NCBI GenBank assembly: GCA_015061805.1
Contig: SUVV01000001.1
Span: 122,214 to 186,213 of the forward strand
Length of the DNA stretch: 64,000 nucleotides
Reading direction: 5' to 3'
Source: Lentisphaerota bacterium
GTDB taxonomy: Bacteria; Verrucomicrobiota; Lentisphaeria; Victivallales; Victivallaceae
The notes below the pieces were generated by a model, which saw nothing but the letters and a program-made list of their open reading frames with translations, ran no database searches and had not been told where the DNA came from. Of this stretch, positions 26,566 to 35,540 are shown in pieces; within the stretch, counting starts at the first letter, position 1; the number at the start of each line of letters is the position of its first letter. A program made the translations under genes and the position numbers.

Positions 26566-27654
26566 TCAAATAAAGTCTTTATATTCCGGATTGCAGCTGG
26601 CATTGACCGCGATACCTTCAATTTCCACCAGCCATCCCGGACGGCAGACCGGCCCCCGGACGAAAATCTTACCGGTTTCCGGACTCATCCGGCTTTCAAC
26701 AACGCGCTTGATGATATTGTAATCAGCACTGTCGCGCATGTAGATTATCACCTGCTTGAGGTCGGAGAGTTTGCCTTCCCGTTCCGAAAGCAGAGCCTCC
26801 ATGTTGACCAGCACCCGTTCGGTCTGTTTTTCGACATCGCCGATGTAGAGGATGTCGCCCATCTTATCGATACTGGCAGTACCGGAGATGTAGTAGTGGG
26901 AACGGTCGCCGTAAACGATCCGGGTACCGCGTTCAAAGGTGACGCCGTAAAAATGGGTCGGAGAAAGATTTTCCAACGCATAAAGGTACTGGATCTGCGC
27001 TCTTTCATGCCGGAAAAGCGCCAGCGAATCCATCCGCACCAGACGGTCGACCTTTTCGGACTGACCTTCAATACCGGTGCTGGCGATGTAATGGGTCTTG
27101 GCAGTAAGTCCGCGAGTTTCAAAATATTCCCGGCGCGCCTTGACGAGTCCGGCGTAATTGTTGTCAACATCGCGGCAGTAGATCCAGGTGCGGTGCAGAT
27201 TGTTTTCCAGAGTACCGCCATCAGCGGCGAGGAAATTTTCCACATTTACGAATTCTTCGTGCATCTGGTCAAAACTGCCGGAACTTTTCAACTCCGGAGT
27301 ATTGAAAAAGTGCAGATCGTAATTTTCCAGATGCCACTTGCCGTTGGCATTCATCACCTTGCGGGAGAGATGCCACGCATCGAGAGCGACCCGCGCCCCA
27401 TTGGCAGGCGGCTGACCGACCAGAATCAGACAGTGGGCAAAAGATTGAAAAATCTTCCGGGCGGTTTCTGCCTGAGTCGTAACGTCACTCAAATGCAACC
27501 GAAGCCAGACCGGAGAAAAATCCGCCAGCATTTCCACATATTTTTTATAAAGCGCTTCACATTCAGCGGCAAAACCAGCTTCGGGAACCGATGTGAGCGT
27601 GCAAAACATCTCCGGAATTCCACGACCGGTAGTAAAGACCGTACGTTCACTCAT
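26566..27654 (-). CDS. RidA/chorismatase (FkbO/Hyg5)-like protein
   Basis: 362 residues from ATG 27654, preceded by GAGGTGATATT. No signal peptide, so cytoplasmic. The C-terminal third is RidA-like (SHYYISGTASIDKMGDILYIGDVEKQTERVLVNMEALL, quoted by position 250-290; then DLKQVIIYMRD). The N-terminal part looks like a diverged partner domain, as in two-domain chorismatases. It heads an operon of otherwise exported proteins with a 25-base gap to DUF1549/1553, an odd mix. The substrate is unknown. Confidence 0.6.
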   Translation of the reverse strand: MSERTVFTTGRGIPEMFCTLTSVPEAGFAAECEALYKKYVEMLADFSPVWLRLHLSDVTTQAETARKIFQSFAHCLILVGQPPANGARVALDAWHLSRKVMNANGKWHLENYDLHFFNTPELKSSGSFDQMHEEFVNVENFLAADGGTLENNLHRTWIYCRDVDNNYAGLVKARREYFETRGLTAKTHYIASTGIEGQSEKVDRLVRMDSLALFRHERAQIQYLYALENLSPTHFYGVTFERGTRIVYGDRSHYYISGTASIDKMGDILYIGDVEKQTERVLVNMEALLSEREGKLSDLKQVIIYMRDSADYNIIKRVVESRMSPETGKIFVRGPVCRPGWLVEIEGIAVNASCNPEYKDFI

Positions 27655-27721
27655 AATATCACCTCTAAACAATACTGAAAACCGCCCATGCAAGAACCCC
27701 AATGCCCCTGCCGGACGGTTA

Positions 27722-27750
27722 AATATAGCACTGTAAAAATGAAATTACAA
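27722..27750 (-). promoter_or_regulatory. Promoter of the RidA-DUF1549-DUF1501-PPC operon
   Basis: Minus strand: TTGTAA (27745-27750), 17 bases, TATATT (27722-27727) with TGC before it. The -35 hexamer contains the stop codon of the upstream ABC permease gene. The leader can form AACCG/CGGTT pairing before the ribosome binding site. Confidence 0.6.
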
Positions 27751-29094
27751 GTCTTTTTTTCTGGAATTGTAATTTATTGCCAAAACCAGTAAAGAAATAG
27801 CGGTCAAAAGCAGTTCCGTGCCCCGGATCAACGCACGATTTTCCTCAATAAATCCCGGATGATCGACATTCAGCCATCCGGCAACGAATCCAATGATCCA
27901 GGCTCCGCCGATAAATGCGGCAAAACGGATAAACCGCTTGCCGTACTTTTCAAAGAGGAATCCGGCAAGGTTGCAAAGAGATGCCAAAGTGCCCGCCAGA
28001 AGAAGAAGATCGGAAATCAGATCGAATACGCCAGAAAAAATTTTGTATGCGGCAAGCATGAATATGCCGCTCAAAACCATACTGTTCAACGCTCCGGTGG
28101 ATAATGGGAACGCGACGATCGCCATCAGCGGATTACTCATCTGCGCCAGTACCCGGCGGCTCTGAATAAGACGTTCAAAGAGCGAACAACCGATAAAAAA
28201 GAGTCCCGCAATCAGCAGTTCCGCCGCCCAGATCTCCCGGGAAAACCCTCCGGTCATCCGGTGGGTAACCGGCAGCAGAACAAACACAGAAAATGCCACC
28301 CACACCTTGAAAAAGAACAGCCGGTTCGCCCCCGGTGCCGACACGCCGGAACTTATCAGCGACAGACTGCCGACGGTAATGATCACCGTCCGGGCGATGA
28401 TCTCCACAATAAAGTGTTCCGGCCGGATACCGATGGTCAAAGTCAACGCCTGCACTCCCAGCAGCAGAATAACCGCCAGAGAACCGATATCAAATTTGCC
28501 CCGGCTGCGCGGTTTCAAAGAACAAGCCGCAAGCGATGTCGATGTGAGAGTAACGATGATACACAATGCGCTAACCGGAACTCTGGCACCGAATTTTTCA
28601 ATTTCCGCCATCAGTTGAGCGATCATTAAATCAGCAGAACCCAATGCCCCGACCATTCCGATCAAATTTTGCACTGCATTCAATTCAAGGAATATTTTAA
28701 GCGGAATCAGACAGCCGGCAACAACTCCGGTCATCGTCTGCGTCATCAGCGCGCCCCATTTGCCAAACGCCAGCTGCCATGCCGGAGTACAGGTGGTTAT
28801 CCCCGGGGAAAATGCCGGATCGCCCAACTCCATCCGCCATCTTCCGGCAGAGGAACCGAGCGTAATGATCAAAATCAGCGCGCCAACACCGATTATAAGG
28901 ATCGAGTAAATAAAAATCTGATAATTGGGCAGAACAGTCATTACATCGCTCCGTTTAAGTTCCTCCAATTCGGGAACTTCGAACTGGGAAGCCATCAGCA
29001 CCATAAGCCAGGAGAAAAAAATCAATCCGGCAATGATTTTGGAAACGATCCCCCGGAAAAACTGCTGCATCTCTTTTATAAACATCGCATACAT
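27745..29094 (-). CDS. ABC transporter permease, ABC-2-like
   Basis: 449 residues with about ten to twelve membrane helices in two sets. The N-terminus MYAMFIKEMQQFFRG and the early Gly/Ser segment (LGSSAGRWRMELGDPAF) resemble ABC-2 export permeases. It starts 2 bases after the ATPase stop, so the two make one exporter. The substrate is not evident. Confidence 0.72.
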   Translation of the reverse strand: MYAMFIKEMQQFFRGIVSKIIAGLIFFSWLMVLMASQFEVPELEELKRSDVMTVLPNYQIFIYSILIIGVGALILIITLGSSAGRWRMELGDPAFSPGITTCTPAWQLAFGKWGALMTQTMTGVVAGCLIPLKIFLELNAVQNLIGMVGALGSADLMIAQLMAEIEKFGARVPVSALCIIVTLTSTSLAACSLKPRSRGKFDIGSLAVILLLGVQALTLTIGIRPEHFIVEIIARTVIITVGSLSLISSGVSAPGANRLFFFKVWVAFSVFVLLPVTHRMTGGFSREIWAAELLIAGLFFIGCSLFERLIQSRRVLAQMSNPLMAIVAFPLSTGALNSMVLSGIFMLAAYKIFSGVFDLISDLLLLAGTLASLCNLAGFLFEKYGKRFIRFAAFIGGAWIIGFVAGWLNVDHPGFIEENRALIRGTELLLTAISLLVLAINYNSRKKDL

Positions 29095-29096
29095 GA

Positions 29097-30029
29097 TCAG
29101 TTGTCTCCTTTGGCAGTAACTTCAAGAAAGAGTTTTTCCAACTCGACCGTCCGGTCGCTTCTCCGCAGCCACGCCAGCGGAAAATTGAATTGACCGAGAG
29201 CCATCAGAAATCCGGCAAATTCTCCGGAAACGACCTGACACTCAAGCGTACGCAAATTACGTTTGACTTCGCGCACCATCGGCAATCCGGCAATAAGTTT
29301 GATGACGACATCGGAAACTTCTCCCAAAATACCGAGAACGATCTTTTCGACTTCCAGAGATTGTTCCGCAGCGGACTCATCCAGCGAACCGTAACGGATG
29401 ATTCTACCTTTATCAATGATGACCACTCCGGAAATCATGTTTTCCAATTCCGCAAGGATATGCGACGAGAGAAAAACCATCTTCCCCTGCCCCGCAAGAA
29501 ATTTAAGCATCTCATGCAGTTCCGCCCGCGCCCGCGGATCCAATCCGGCGGCAGGCTCATCCAGCAGCAGCAAATCAGGGTTGTGGATCATCAGCCGGGC
29601 AAGCGACACCCGCTGTTTCATCCCTTTGGAAAGATCCGAAAGCCGCCGCTTGAGAAATGTTTCCGTCCCGGTAAATCCGGTTATCCTGTCAAAAACTTCG
29701 CGGCGCGACTCTGCCGGGACAAAGGAGTTGATGAAAAAATCCAGATACTCTTTGACAATGATATCTGCCGCATCCGGCAATGTATCGGGCATGAATCCCA
29801 CCCGGCGGCGCATTTTATCCGGATAATCGATCAGAGAAACACCGTCAAGTTTGACATCTCCGGAATCAGGCTCCTCCAAACCGGACATGATTCGCAACGC
29901 AGTAGTTTTACCGGCGCCGTTGGCACCGACGAACCCGATGATCCCGCCGCCGTTCAATGTGAATTCCGCCCGGTCAAGAGCGGTCACTTTGCCGTAGCGT
30001 TTGGTCAAATCACTGACTTCAAGCAACAT
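29097..30029 (-). CDS. ABC transporter ATP-binding protein
   Basis: 310 residues. Walker A is GANGAGKT (35-42), the signature is LSKGMKQR and Walker B is LLLLDEPAAGLDP. The C-terminal 90 residues form the DUF4162-like extension common in ABC-2 exporters. It is first in the two-gene exporter operon. The start has AGGAG upstream. Confidence 0.9.
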   Translation of the reverse strand: MLLEVSDLTKRYGKVTALDRAEFTLNGGGIIGFVGANGAGKTTALRIMSGLEEPDSGDVKLDGVSLIDYPDKMRRRVGFMPDTLPDAADIIVKEYLDFFINSFVPAESRREVFDRITGFTGTETFLKRRLSDLSKGMKQRVSLARLMIHNPDLLLLDEPAAGLDPRARAELHEMLKFLAGQGKMVFLSSHILAELENMISGVVIIDKGRIIRYGSLDESAAEQSLEVEKIVLGILGEVSDVVIKLIAGLPMVREVKRNLRTLECQVVSGEFAGFLMALGQFNFPLAWLRRSDRTVELEKLFLEVTAKGDN

Positions 30030-30075
30030 TTTCCAGCATCCCTTCTCCTACAAAATTTTACTGTTGCATCCCGGA

Positions 30076-30095
30076 ACTGAAAAATATACTTCAGT
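30076..30095 (-). promoter_or_regulatory. Tentative ABC-operon -10 box inside an inverted repeat
   Basis: TATATT (30083-30088, minus strand) is framed by ACTGAA and TTCAGT (30076-30081, 30090-30095). The -35 match is poor, which would suit an activated or repressed promoter. Confidence 0.35.
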
Positions 30096-30101
30096 ACAGT
30101 T

Positions 30102-31793
30102 TCAGCGGTGAACGTCGATCACGACTCCGGAAAACAGATCGATAACTTCTCTTACCGCCGGATTTTCAGCGGCATCCCGCAACGCTTGCGGTTCATCATT
30201 GGCAACGCTGCGCCTGCCGGCGCCGCCGATATTGGACTCGGCATTCTGGTCAGCCGGAGGCGTGTCCGGAATTATCGTTTCGACCGGAATATTTTCGATT
30301 TCAGCAACGATATCATCAACTTTGTCAACTTCGATTTCGACCTCGCCGGGCTCGTCCGGAGTGGAAACGATTTCAATTTCAACGGACTCTTCCGGAACCG
30401 GAACGTCGATCGTCTCTGCCGCCTCAACAACTGTTTCCGGGATAGCGGGAATGCTCTCCCCGACCGGAGTTACCGGAGAATCAACCGTTTTTTTTTCTGC
30501 TGATCCGACAGAAACCTGCGGAACCGGAACGGATTCAACTTCCGGAGTTTTCACGTTTTCCGCAACCGGCGGAAGATTGGCAGGAGGAACAACCCGCGCT
30601 CCGATTTCCGGCAATTTATCCAAAAATTGCAATTCTCCGGCGCTTCGCAACTGATTGAGCCGCGCCATGATGTCACTCAAACGCACCGAATGAGCCTGCC
30701 GCATTGCTTTGAGCAATACGGTTTCCAGATAGACCTGCTTGTTGAGAGCATCGTGCAGGACTCTGCCTACCGGAGAGATGGTTTCCAGAATGATCTGTAT
30801 CGAATCCGCCGGAGCCAGCGCCGCCAGCTGACGGTAATTGGCAATGGCTTCGGCGCCTTCGTCAATAAGTTCGCCGGGGTCGGCAAGGATGGTACACAAC
30901 TGAACTGCCCGCATCGCAGACAGAATATCATCAAACAAAGTTTCAAGATTTTTTCCGGTTCCGGCAAGCCGTCCGACAATACGGACCACATCTCCGGGTC
31001 GGTTGCAGAGCATCGCTTCAAGAATGGAATTCAACTCCTTTTTTCCGGTCAGACCGAAAAGCGACAACACCTGATCTCCGGTAACAGCACTGCCGTCACC
31101 ACCGGCAAAAAAGGCGATCATCTGATCAAGAAGCGACTGGGCATCGCGCATACCGCCTTCGGCGGCACGCGCCACAGCAGAAATGGCATCATCATCGATC
31201 GCCACCTTTTCGGTATCGGCGATCAGCCGGAGCCGTTCCATGATGAGCCGGGTCGGGATCGGCAGCAGATCGAAACGCTGGCAACGGGAAATGATCGTCG
31301 GCAGCACCTGATGGACTTCGGTGGTGGCAAAGATAAACTTCACATGAGCGGGAGGTTCTTCCACCGTCTTGAGCAGGACGTTCCACGCCGCCTTGCTCAA
31401 CATGTGAACTTCGTCAATGATGAAAATCTTGTATTTGCCGCCCACCGGAGCGATCATGGCGTTATCAGTAAGTTCCCGCATATCCGCAGTTGAGTTGTGG
31501 CTGGCGGCGTCTACTTCGATCACCGCCAGACTGCGTTCTGCGGCAATGGAACGGCAGCTTTCACACTGACAGCAGGGATTGCCGTTGACCGGGTTTTCGC
31601 AATTCAGCGCCTTTGCAAAGATACGCGCCAGCGTGGTCTTGCCGATACCGCGGGGACCGACAAAGAGATAGGCGTGTGCCGTCCTGCCGGAGCCGATGGC
31701 ATTGCAGAGCGTGCGAACCACATGCTGCTGACCGACCACATCCTGAAAGGTCTGCGGCCGCCATTTACGGGCTATTACCTGATATTCACTCAT
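30102..31793 (-). CDS. dnaX: DnaX, DNA polymerase III subunits tau/gamma
   Basis: 563 residues. DnaX is the clamp-loader ATPase of the replisome. Walker A is GPRGIGKT (46-53). A Cys4 zinc site lies at about 65-80 (NPCCQCESC) and Walker B is IIDEVHML. Domain III ends near residue 390, followed by a Val/Glu/Pro-rich linker and a short tau-like tail. An A9 run at codons 433-436 could yield a shorter gamma form (separate entry). Its ATG overlaps the rph stop (ATGA). Confidence 0.95.
   Translation of the reverse strand: MSEYQVIARKWRPQTFQDVVGQQHVVRTLCNAIGSGRTAHAYLFVGPRGIGKTTLARIFAKALNCENPVNGNPCCQCESCRSIAAERSLAVIEVDAASHNSTADMRELTDNAMIAPVGGKYKIFIIDEVHMLSKAAWNVLLKTVEEPPAHVKFIFATTEVHQVLPTIISRCQRFDLLPIPTRLIMERLRLIADTEKVAIDDDAISAVARAAEGGMRDAQSLLDQMIAFFAGGDGSAVTGDQVLSLFGLTGKKELNSILEAMLCNRPGDVVRIVGRLAGTGKNLETLFDDILSAMRAVQLCTILADPGELIDEGAEAIANYRQLAALAPADSIQIILETISPVGRVLHDALNKQVYLETVLLKAMRQAHSVRLSDIMARLNQLRSAGELQFLDKLPEIGARVVPPANLPPVAENVKTPEVESVPVPQVSVGSAEKKTVDSPVTPVGESIPAIPETVVEAAETIDVPVPEESVEIEIVSTPDEPGEVEIEVDKVDDIVAEIENIPVETIIPDTPPADQNAESNIGGAGRRSVANDEPQALRDAAENPAVREVIDLFSGVVIDVHR
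30488..30496 (-). other. A9 slippage or frameshift site in dnaX
   Basis: The minus strand reads GCA GAA AAA AAA ACG with nine consecutive A. In the zero frame this also fits the X-XXY-YYZ heptamer A-AAA-AAA. A net -1 shift (one extra A) gives K-N-G-stop, a 437-residue product; a net +1 shift gives a stop six codons later, at 441 residues. Both sit directly after domain III, as in dnaX genes known to make gamma. Confidence 0.65.
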
Positions 31794-32521
31794 TGGATAT
31801 TTTCCAACACTCCGCGCTGCAGCGCGAAGATCTGTTTAAGACCGTGTTCGGCAAGGTCGAGCAGTTCGTTGAGTTTGGCACGGCTGAAAGGAGCGCCTTC
31901 GGCAGTTCCCTGAACTTCGACCAGTTTTCCGGATTCGGTCATGATAACATTCATATCGACTTCGGCACGGTGATCTTCGTCATAGCAGAGGTCGAGCATC
32001 GGCACTCCGTCGATGATACCGACGCTGACAGCAGCGACCAGTTCGCGGAAAGGATTATCGGCAACCGTAAACAAGCGTTTGCATCCGACCGCCAGAGCCA
32101 GAGCCGCTCCGGAAATCGCCGCACAGCGGGTTCCGCCGTCGGCGTTGATAACATCACAGTCAAGGTAAACGGTGCGTTCACCGAGTTTTTCGAGATCGGC
32201 AGCCATCCGCAGAGAACGTCCGATCAACCGCTGGATTTCGACAGTCCGTCCGCTCTGTTTGCCGGCAGAAGCCTCGCGGCGCACCCGTTCACCGGTGGCA
32301 GAAGGAAGCATGCCGTATTCGCTGGTGATCCAGCCGCCGGGAACTTTCTGATTTTTCATCCACTGTGGGACCTTATCCTCAACGCTCATGGCGACGATCT
32401 CGCGGGTGTTTCCGCAACTGACCAGCAGTGAAGCGAGGGGGTGTGACTGATAATCCAACTGGAAATCCATCGGGCGCAATTCATCGTATGCCCGGCCGTC
32501 GATTCTGATTACACTTGACAT
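31790..32521 (-). CDS. rph: Ribonuclease PH
   Basis: 243 residues from ATG 32521 (MSSVIRIDGRAYDELRP). It trims tRNA 3' ends using phosphate. Family blocks are VSCGNTREIVAMSVEDKVP, GWITSEYGMLPSATGER, EIQRLIGRSLR and CDVINADGGTR. Longer in-frame starts would run through the SRP RNA gene, so they are rejected. It overlaps dnaX by four bases (ATGA). Confidence 0.95.
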   Translation of the reverse strand: MSSVIRIDGRAYDELRPMDFQLDYQSHPLASLLVSCGNTREIVAMSVEDKVPQWMKNQKVPGGWITSEYGMLPSATGERVRREASAGKQSGRTVEIQRLIGRSLRMAADLEKLGERTVYLDCDVINADGGTRCAAISGAALALAVGCKRLFTVADNPFRELVAAVSVGIIDGVPMLDLCYDEDHRAEVDMNVIMTESGKLVEVQGTAEGAPFSRAKLNELLDLAEHGLKQIFALQRGVLENIQ

Positions 32522-32564
32522 AGAAGCAGGAACCTTTTCTGGTAGAATCGTAAAAAAAATAAAA

Positions 32565-32670
32565 GCCGCGAACAGATGACCCAGGGCCTGTGAAAAATCG
32601 CGTAGGGCTGCTTGGTTCCCCACCTGACCCGGTTGGCGTTTTCCACAACACAAGGGGTCCGTATCGCGGC
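32565..32670 (-). ncRNA. ffs: Small signal recognition particle RNA (4.5S type)
   Basis: On the minus strand the universally conserved SRP domain IV is clear: GGTCAGG, a GGGGAACC tetraloop region, then AAGCAGCC. The ends pair (GCCGCGA with TCGCGGC) and are followed by a T-rich tract (32552-32564), giving a molecule of about 106 bases. It binds Ffh for co-translational targeting. It lies between accD and rph-dnaX; the closeness to dnaX recalls Bacillus scr-dnaX. The exact 5' end may differ by a few bases. Confidence 0.9.
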
Positions 32671-32677
32671 ATTGTAT

Positions 32678-32706
32678 AACTTACACCGTTTTATCGAACA
32701 TTTCAA
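32678..32706 (-). promoter_or_regulatory. Promoter of the SRP RNA
   Basis: Minus strand: TTGAAA (32701-32706), 17 bases, TAAGTT (32678-32683). The start would be about 7 bases downstream, matching the predicted RNA 5' end near 32670. It is embedded in the last codons of accD. Confidence 0.55.
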
Positions 32707-33535
32707 GCAAGAATTGCAATTCTTTTCGTAAATTTTTGCGTTCGACCACCCGATCGATCAATCCTTTGGCAGAAAGAAACTCCGCAGTCTGGAATCCTTC
32801 CGGCAAAGTGGACTTGGTAGTTTCCTGCACCACCCGGGGACCGGCGAAGCCGATCATGGCGCCGGGTTCGGCAATGATCACATCGCCGAGAGTGGCAAAA
32901 CTTGCCGAAACACCGCCGTAAGTCGGGTTGGTCATAATGACGATATATCCGAGTTTGGCTTCCCGGTGACGTGCCAGAGCGCCGCTGGTTTTCGCCATCT
33001 GCATCAGACTCAAAATACCTTCCTGCATACGCGCGCCGCCGGAAGCGGTGACCATGACCACAGTACGGCGGTTTTCGGTAGCGCGTTCGATCATTCGGGT
33101 AATGCGTTCACCGACGACCGACCCCATGGAAGCGCCCATGAAGTTGAAGTTCATCACACCGAGCGAATAGGCGACACCGTTGAGCGTTGCAACACCGCAA
33201 CGGACTGCTTCGCTGTCGCCGGTTTTACCGATATTTTCAGCAAGACGGTCGGTATATTTCTTGGAATCGACGAATCCCAGTTTGTCAACGGAACGCAATT
33301 CGGTATCCTCTTCAACAAAACTGTCCTTATCGGTCAGAAGTTTGATCCGGGCATCAACGCTCATCGGCAGATGACATCCGCAGCACCAGCAAACCTGCAA
33401 ATTATCTTCCAGACGGTTGATGTAAAGCGTTTGACCGCACTTTTTACATTTGATCCATGTTCCGTCCGGAATGACCATCTTGTTACGTTTTCCGACACTC
33501 AATGTCGAATATTTACCACTGCTGAAAATAGCCAT
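32681..33535 (-). CDS. accD: Acetyl-CoA carboxylase carboxyltransferase beta subunit
   Basis: 284 residues. It transfers the carboxyl group from biotin to acetyl-CoA, with AccA, in fatty acid synthesis. An N-terminal Cys4 zinc ribbon uses Cys30, Cys33, Cys49 and Cys52. The crotonase-type core shows TASGGARMQEGILSLMQMAKT and FAGPRVVQETTK. It follows the isochorismatase-like gene by 14 bases. Confidence 0.96.
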   Translation of the reverse strand: MAIFSSGKYSTLSVGKRNKMVIPDGTWIKCKKCGQTLYINRLEDNLQVCWCCGCHLPMSVDARIKLLTDKDSFVEEDTELRSVDKLGFVDSKKYTDRLAENIGKTGDSEAVRCGVATLNGVAYSLGVMNFNFMGASMGSVVGERITRMIERATENRRTVVMVTASGGARMQEGILSLMQMAKTSGALARHREAKLGYIVIMTNPTYGGVSASFATLGDVIIAEPGAMIGFAGPRVVQETTKSTLPEGFQTAEFLSAKGLIDRVVERKNLRKELQFLLEMFDKTV

Positions 33536-33549
33536 AGGTCCACTCCGTT

Positions 33550-34098
33550 CTATTTTACCAGTTTGGATACCGCTTTGAACGCCGGATTTGCGGCGTCACG
33601 CAACATCATAAAGAGTACGCTCTCGCTGTTCAAGACCGTAACTCCGCGGGCACGCATCATTTGAAGCGCACATTCACAATCTGCCGCCTTGCGACTGCAA
33701 ACGGCATCAGCGACGACCATGACCTCATAGCCGCGCTCCAGGGCATCGAACACACTCTGCAGAACGCAAACGTGCGCTTCAATACCTGAAAAGATCAGCA
33801 CCTCACGCTTGCGTTCCAGAAGTTTGGAACAGAATTCAGCAGAGCCGAAAACCGAAAAACTGGTCTTGGCAATAACTGAAACTGATTCATCCAGCCAGGT
33901 AGACAACTCCGGAACCGTATTTCCCAGTCCTTTGGGGTACTGTTCAGTGACCAGCACATCGGCATTCATGGCAGAAGCGGCATTGAGCAGGAGGATATTC
34001 CGGTCAAGCACCGCCTGCGGAGCAGACATTGCCGGCAGCAGTTTCTGCTGCATGTCGATCATGATGAAAGCGGAATTTTCTACGGTCGGGAATTTCAT
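33550..34098 (-). CDS. Isochorismatase-family cysteine hydrolase
   Basis: 182 residues, full-length for the family. The putative triad is the early Asp (FIMIDMQQKLLP), a Lys (VIAKTSFSVF) and Cys in SGIEAHVCVLQSVFDAL. Members hydrolyse amides such as nicotinamide or are of unknown function; the specificity cannot be read. It sits between an aminotransferase gene and accD in the same direction with short gaps. Confidence 0.82.
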   Translation of the reverse strand: MKFPTVENSAFIMIDMQQKLLPAMSAPQAVLDRNILLLNAASAMNADVLVTEQYPKGLGNTVPELSTWLDESVSVIAKTSFSVFGSAEFCSKLLERKREVLIFSGIEAHVCVLQSVFDALERGYEVMVVADAVCSRKAADCECALQMMRARGVTVLNSESVLFMMLRDAANPAFKAVSKLVK

Positions 34099-34121
34099 AA
34101 CACTACACCTGAATTCAAAAA

Positions 34122-35396
34122 TTAATACTCTCCGAGAAGTTTACGCACTCCGGCAAGTTTCACACAGATACAGAAGAGATCCATCGCCATCTGCAGTTCT
34201 TCGCAGGTGGGATAGGTCGGCGCAATGCGGATATTGCGGTCACGCGGATCTTTTTTCAACGGGAAGGTTGCTCCGGCACCGGTCATGGTAACTCCGGCGA
34301 TTTTGGCAAGGCGCAGCGTTTCAGCGGCGCATCCGTCAAGCGTATCCAGCGCAACGAAGTAACCGCCGCGCGGAGAGGTCCATTCGGCAAGTCCGGTACC
34401 GCCGAGTTCCCGGTCAAGGGTCTTGATGACGATCTCAAACTTGGGGCGCAAAGCGGCGGCAAGTTTCTCCATCTGGGCGGTAAGTCCGTCGGCATCCTTG
34501 AGGAAGCGCAGAGTCCGGAGCTGATTGACCTTGTCGTGACCGATGGTCTGAATACCCATGTGCTTGAGGATGAACTGGCGTTCGTCGTAACTTGCCGCCA
34601 TCATCGACACACCGGCACCCGGCAGAGTGATCTTGCTGGTGGAGAAGAAGTAATAGGGACGATCCGGATGGCCGCCCTTTTCGCACGCTTCAAAGATATC
34701 GGCAAGTTCAGTTTTGCCGTAGAGGTGGTGAACGCCATAGGCATTGTCCCAGAAAATACGGAAATCAGGAGCGGCGGTTTTCATCTTACCCAACCGGGCA
34801 ACGACTTCGTCGCTGTAGCAGATACCCTGCGGATTGCTGTAAAGCGGCACGCACCAGATACCCTTGATGGCGGGATCGGAAGCCGCGAGTTTTTCCACAG
34901 TGTCCATATCGGGACCGTCTTCGCGCATTTCGATCGGGATCATCTGGAAACCGAATTCGGCAGTGATCGCAAAATGGCGGTCATATCCGGGGGACGGACA
35001 GAGAAATTTCAACTGTTTTTTACGCCGCCACGCCGGAGTCTTGGAAGTACCGAAGCAGTACAGACGGGCGATAGCATCATACATCAGATTCAAACTGGCG
35101 TTGCCGCCGATAATAATACGTTCAGGGTCGATATTGAGAACATCTCCGAAAAATTTACGCATTTCCGGCAATCCTTCAAGGACTCCGTAATTGCGGCAAT
35201 CGGTACCGTCCGCCGCATCCAGATCGTCCATCTGCTCAAAAATCGCAGTATTCAGATCAAGCAAGGAGGGGGCGGGTTTACCGCGCGCCATATTCAGATC
35301 CAGTTTAAGATCGGCAAGTTTGCGGTATTCGGCTTCATATTTCACCTTGAGTGCTTCAAGGTCTGCCCGGGATAATGCGGTGCAGTTTAAGTTCAT
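34122..35396 (-). CDS. Aspartate-type aminotransferase (PF12897-like class I)
   Basis: 424 residues from ATG 35396, which has GGGAG 9-10 bases upstream. The longer in-frame start at 35492 lies in the promoter and is rejected. The PLP lysine is in FFSTSKITLPGAG. The substrate-binding blocks include LNMARGKPAPSLLDLN, GGNASLNLMYD and VPLYSNPQG. The pattern matches the aspartate aminotransferase subgroup PF12897 rather than classical AspC. It should exchange amino groups between aspartate and 2-oxoglutarate. Confidence 0.82.
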   Translation of the reverse strand: MNLNCTALSRADLEALKVKYEAEYRKLADLKLDLNMARGKPAPSLLDLNTAIFEQMDDLDAADGTDCRNYGVLEGLPEMRKFFGDVLNIDPERIIIGGNASLNLMYDAIARLYCFGTSKTPAWRRKKQLKFLCPSPGYDRHFAITAEFGFQMIPIEMREDGPDMDTVEKLAASDPAIKGIWCVPLYSNPQGICYSDEVVARLGKMKTAAPDFRIFWDNAYGVHHLYGKTELADIFEACEKGGHPDRPYYFFSTSKITLPGAGVSMMAASYDERQFILKHMGIQTIGHDKVNQLRTLRFLKDADGLTAQMEKLAAALRPKFEIVIKTLDRELGGTGLAEWTSPRGGYFVALDTLDGCAAETLRLAKIAGVTMTGAGATFPLKKDPRDRNIRIAPTYPTCEELQMAMDLFCICVKLAGVRKLLGEY

Positions 35397-35479
35397 CGTC
35401 TGTATTTCTCCCACAGATATAAAAGTATCAATGTCAGTCAACCCCCGGAATTTCACCGGAACAGTTCGCACATCCGCAT

Positions 35480-35508
35480 AATATAGCGCCATTTTGCCGA
35501 TTTTTCAA
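35480..35508 (-). promoter_or_regulatory. Promoter of the aminotransferase-accD unit
   Basis: Minus strand: TTGAAA (35503-35508), 17 bases, TATATT (35480-35485). The mRNA leader is about 80 bases. A TTGCCG/CGGCAA hairpin at the exonuclease gene end overlaps the -35 box. Confidence 0.65.
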
Positions 35509-35540
35509 ATCCGGCAAGATCGATTTTTAACGAATATGTT

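Noticed and set aside
30488..30496. A9 run in dnaX as a sequencing error or pseudogene mark
   Set aside because: The zero frame continues for 130 codons with normal composition, and the position matches known gamma/tau slippage sites.
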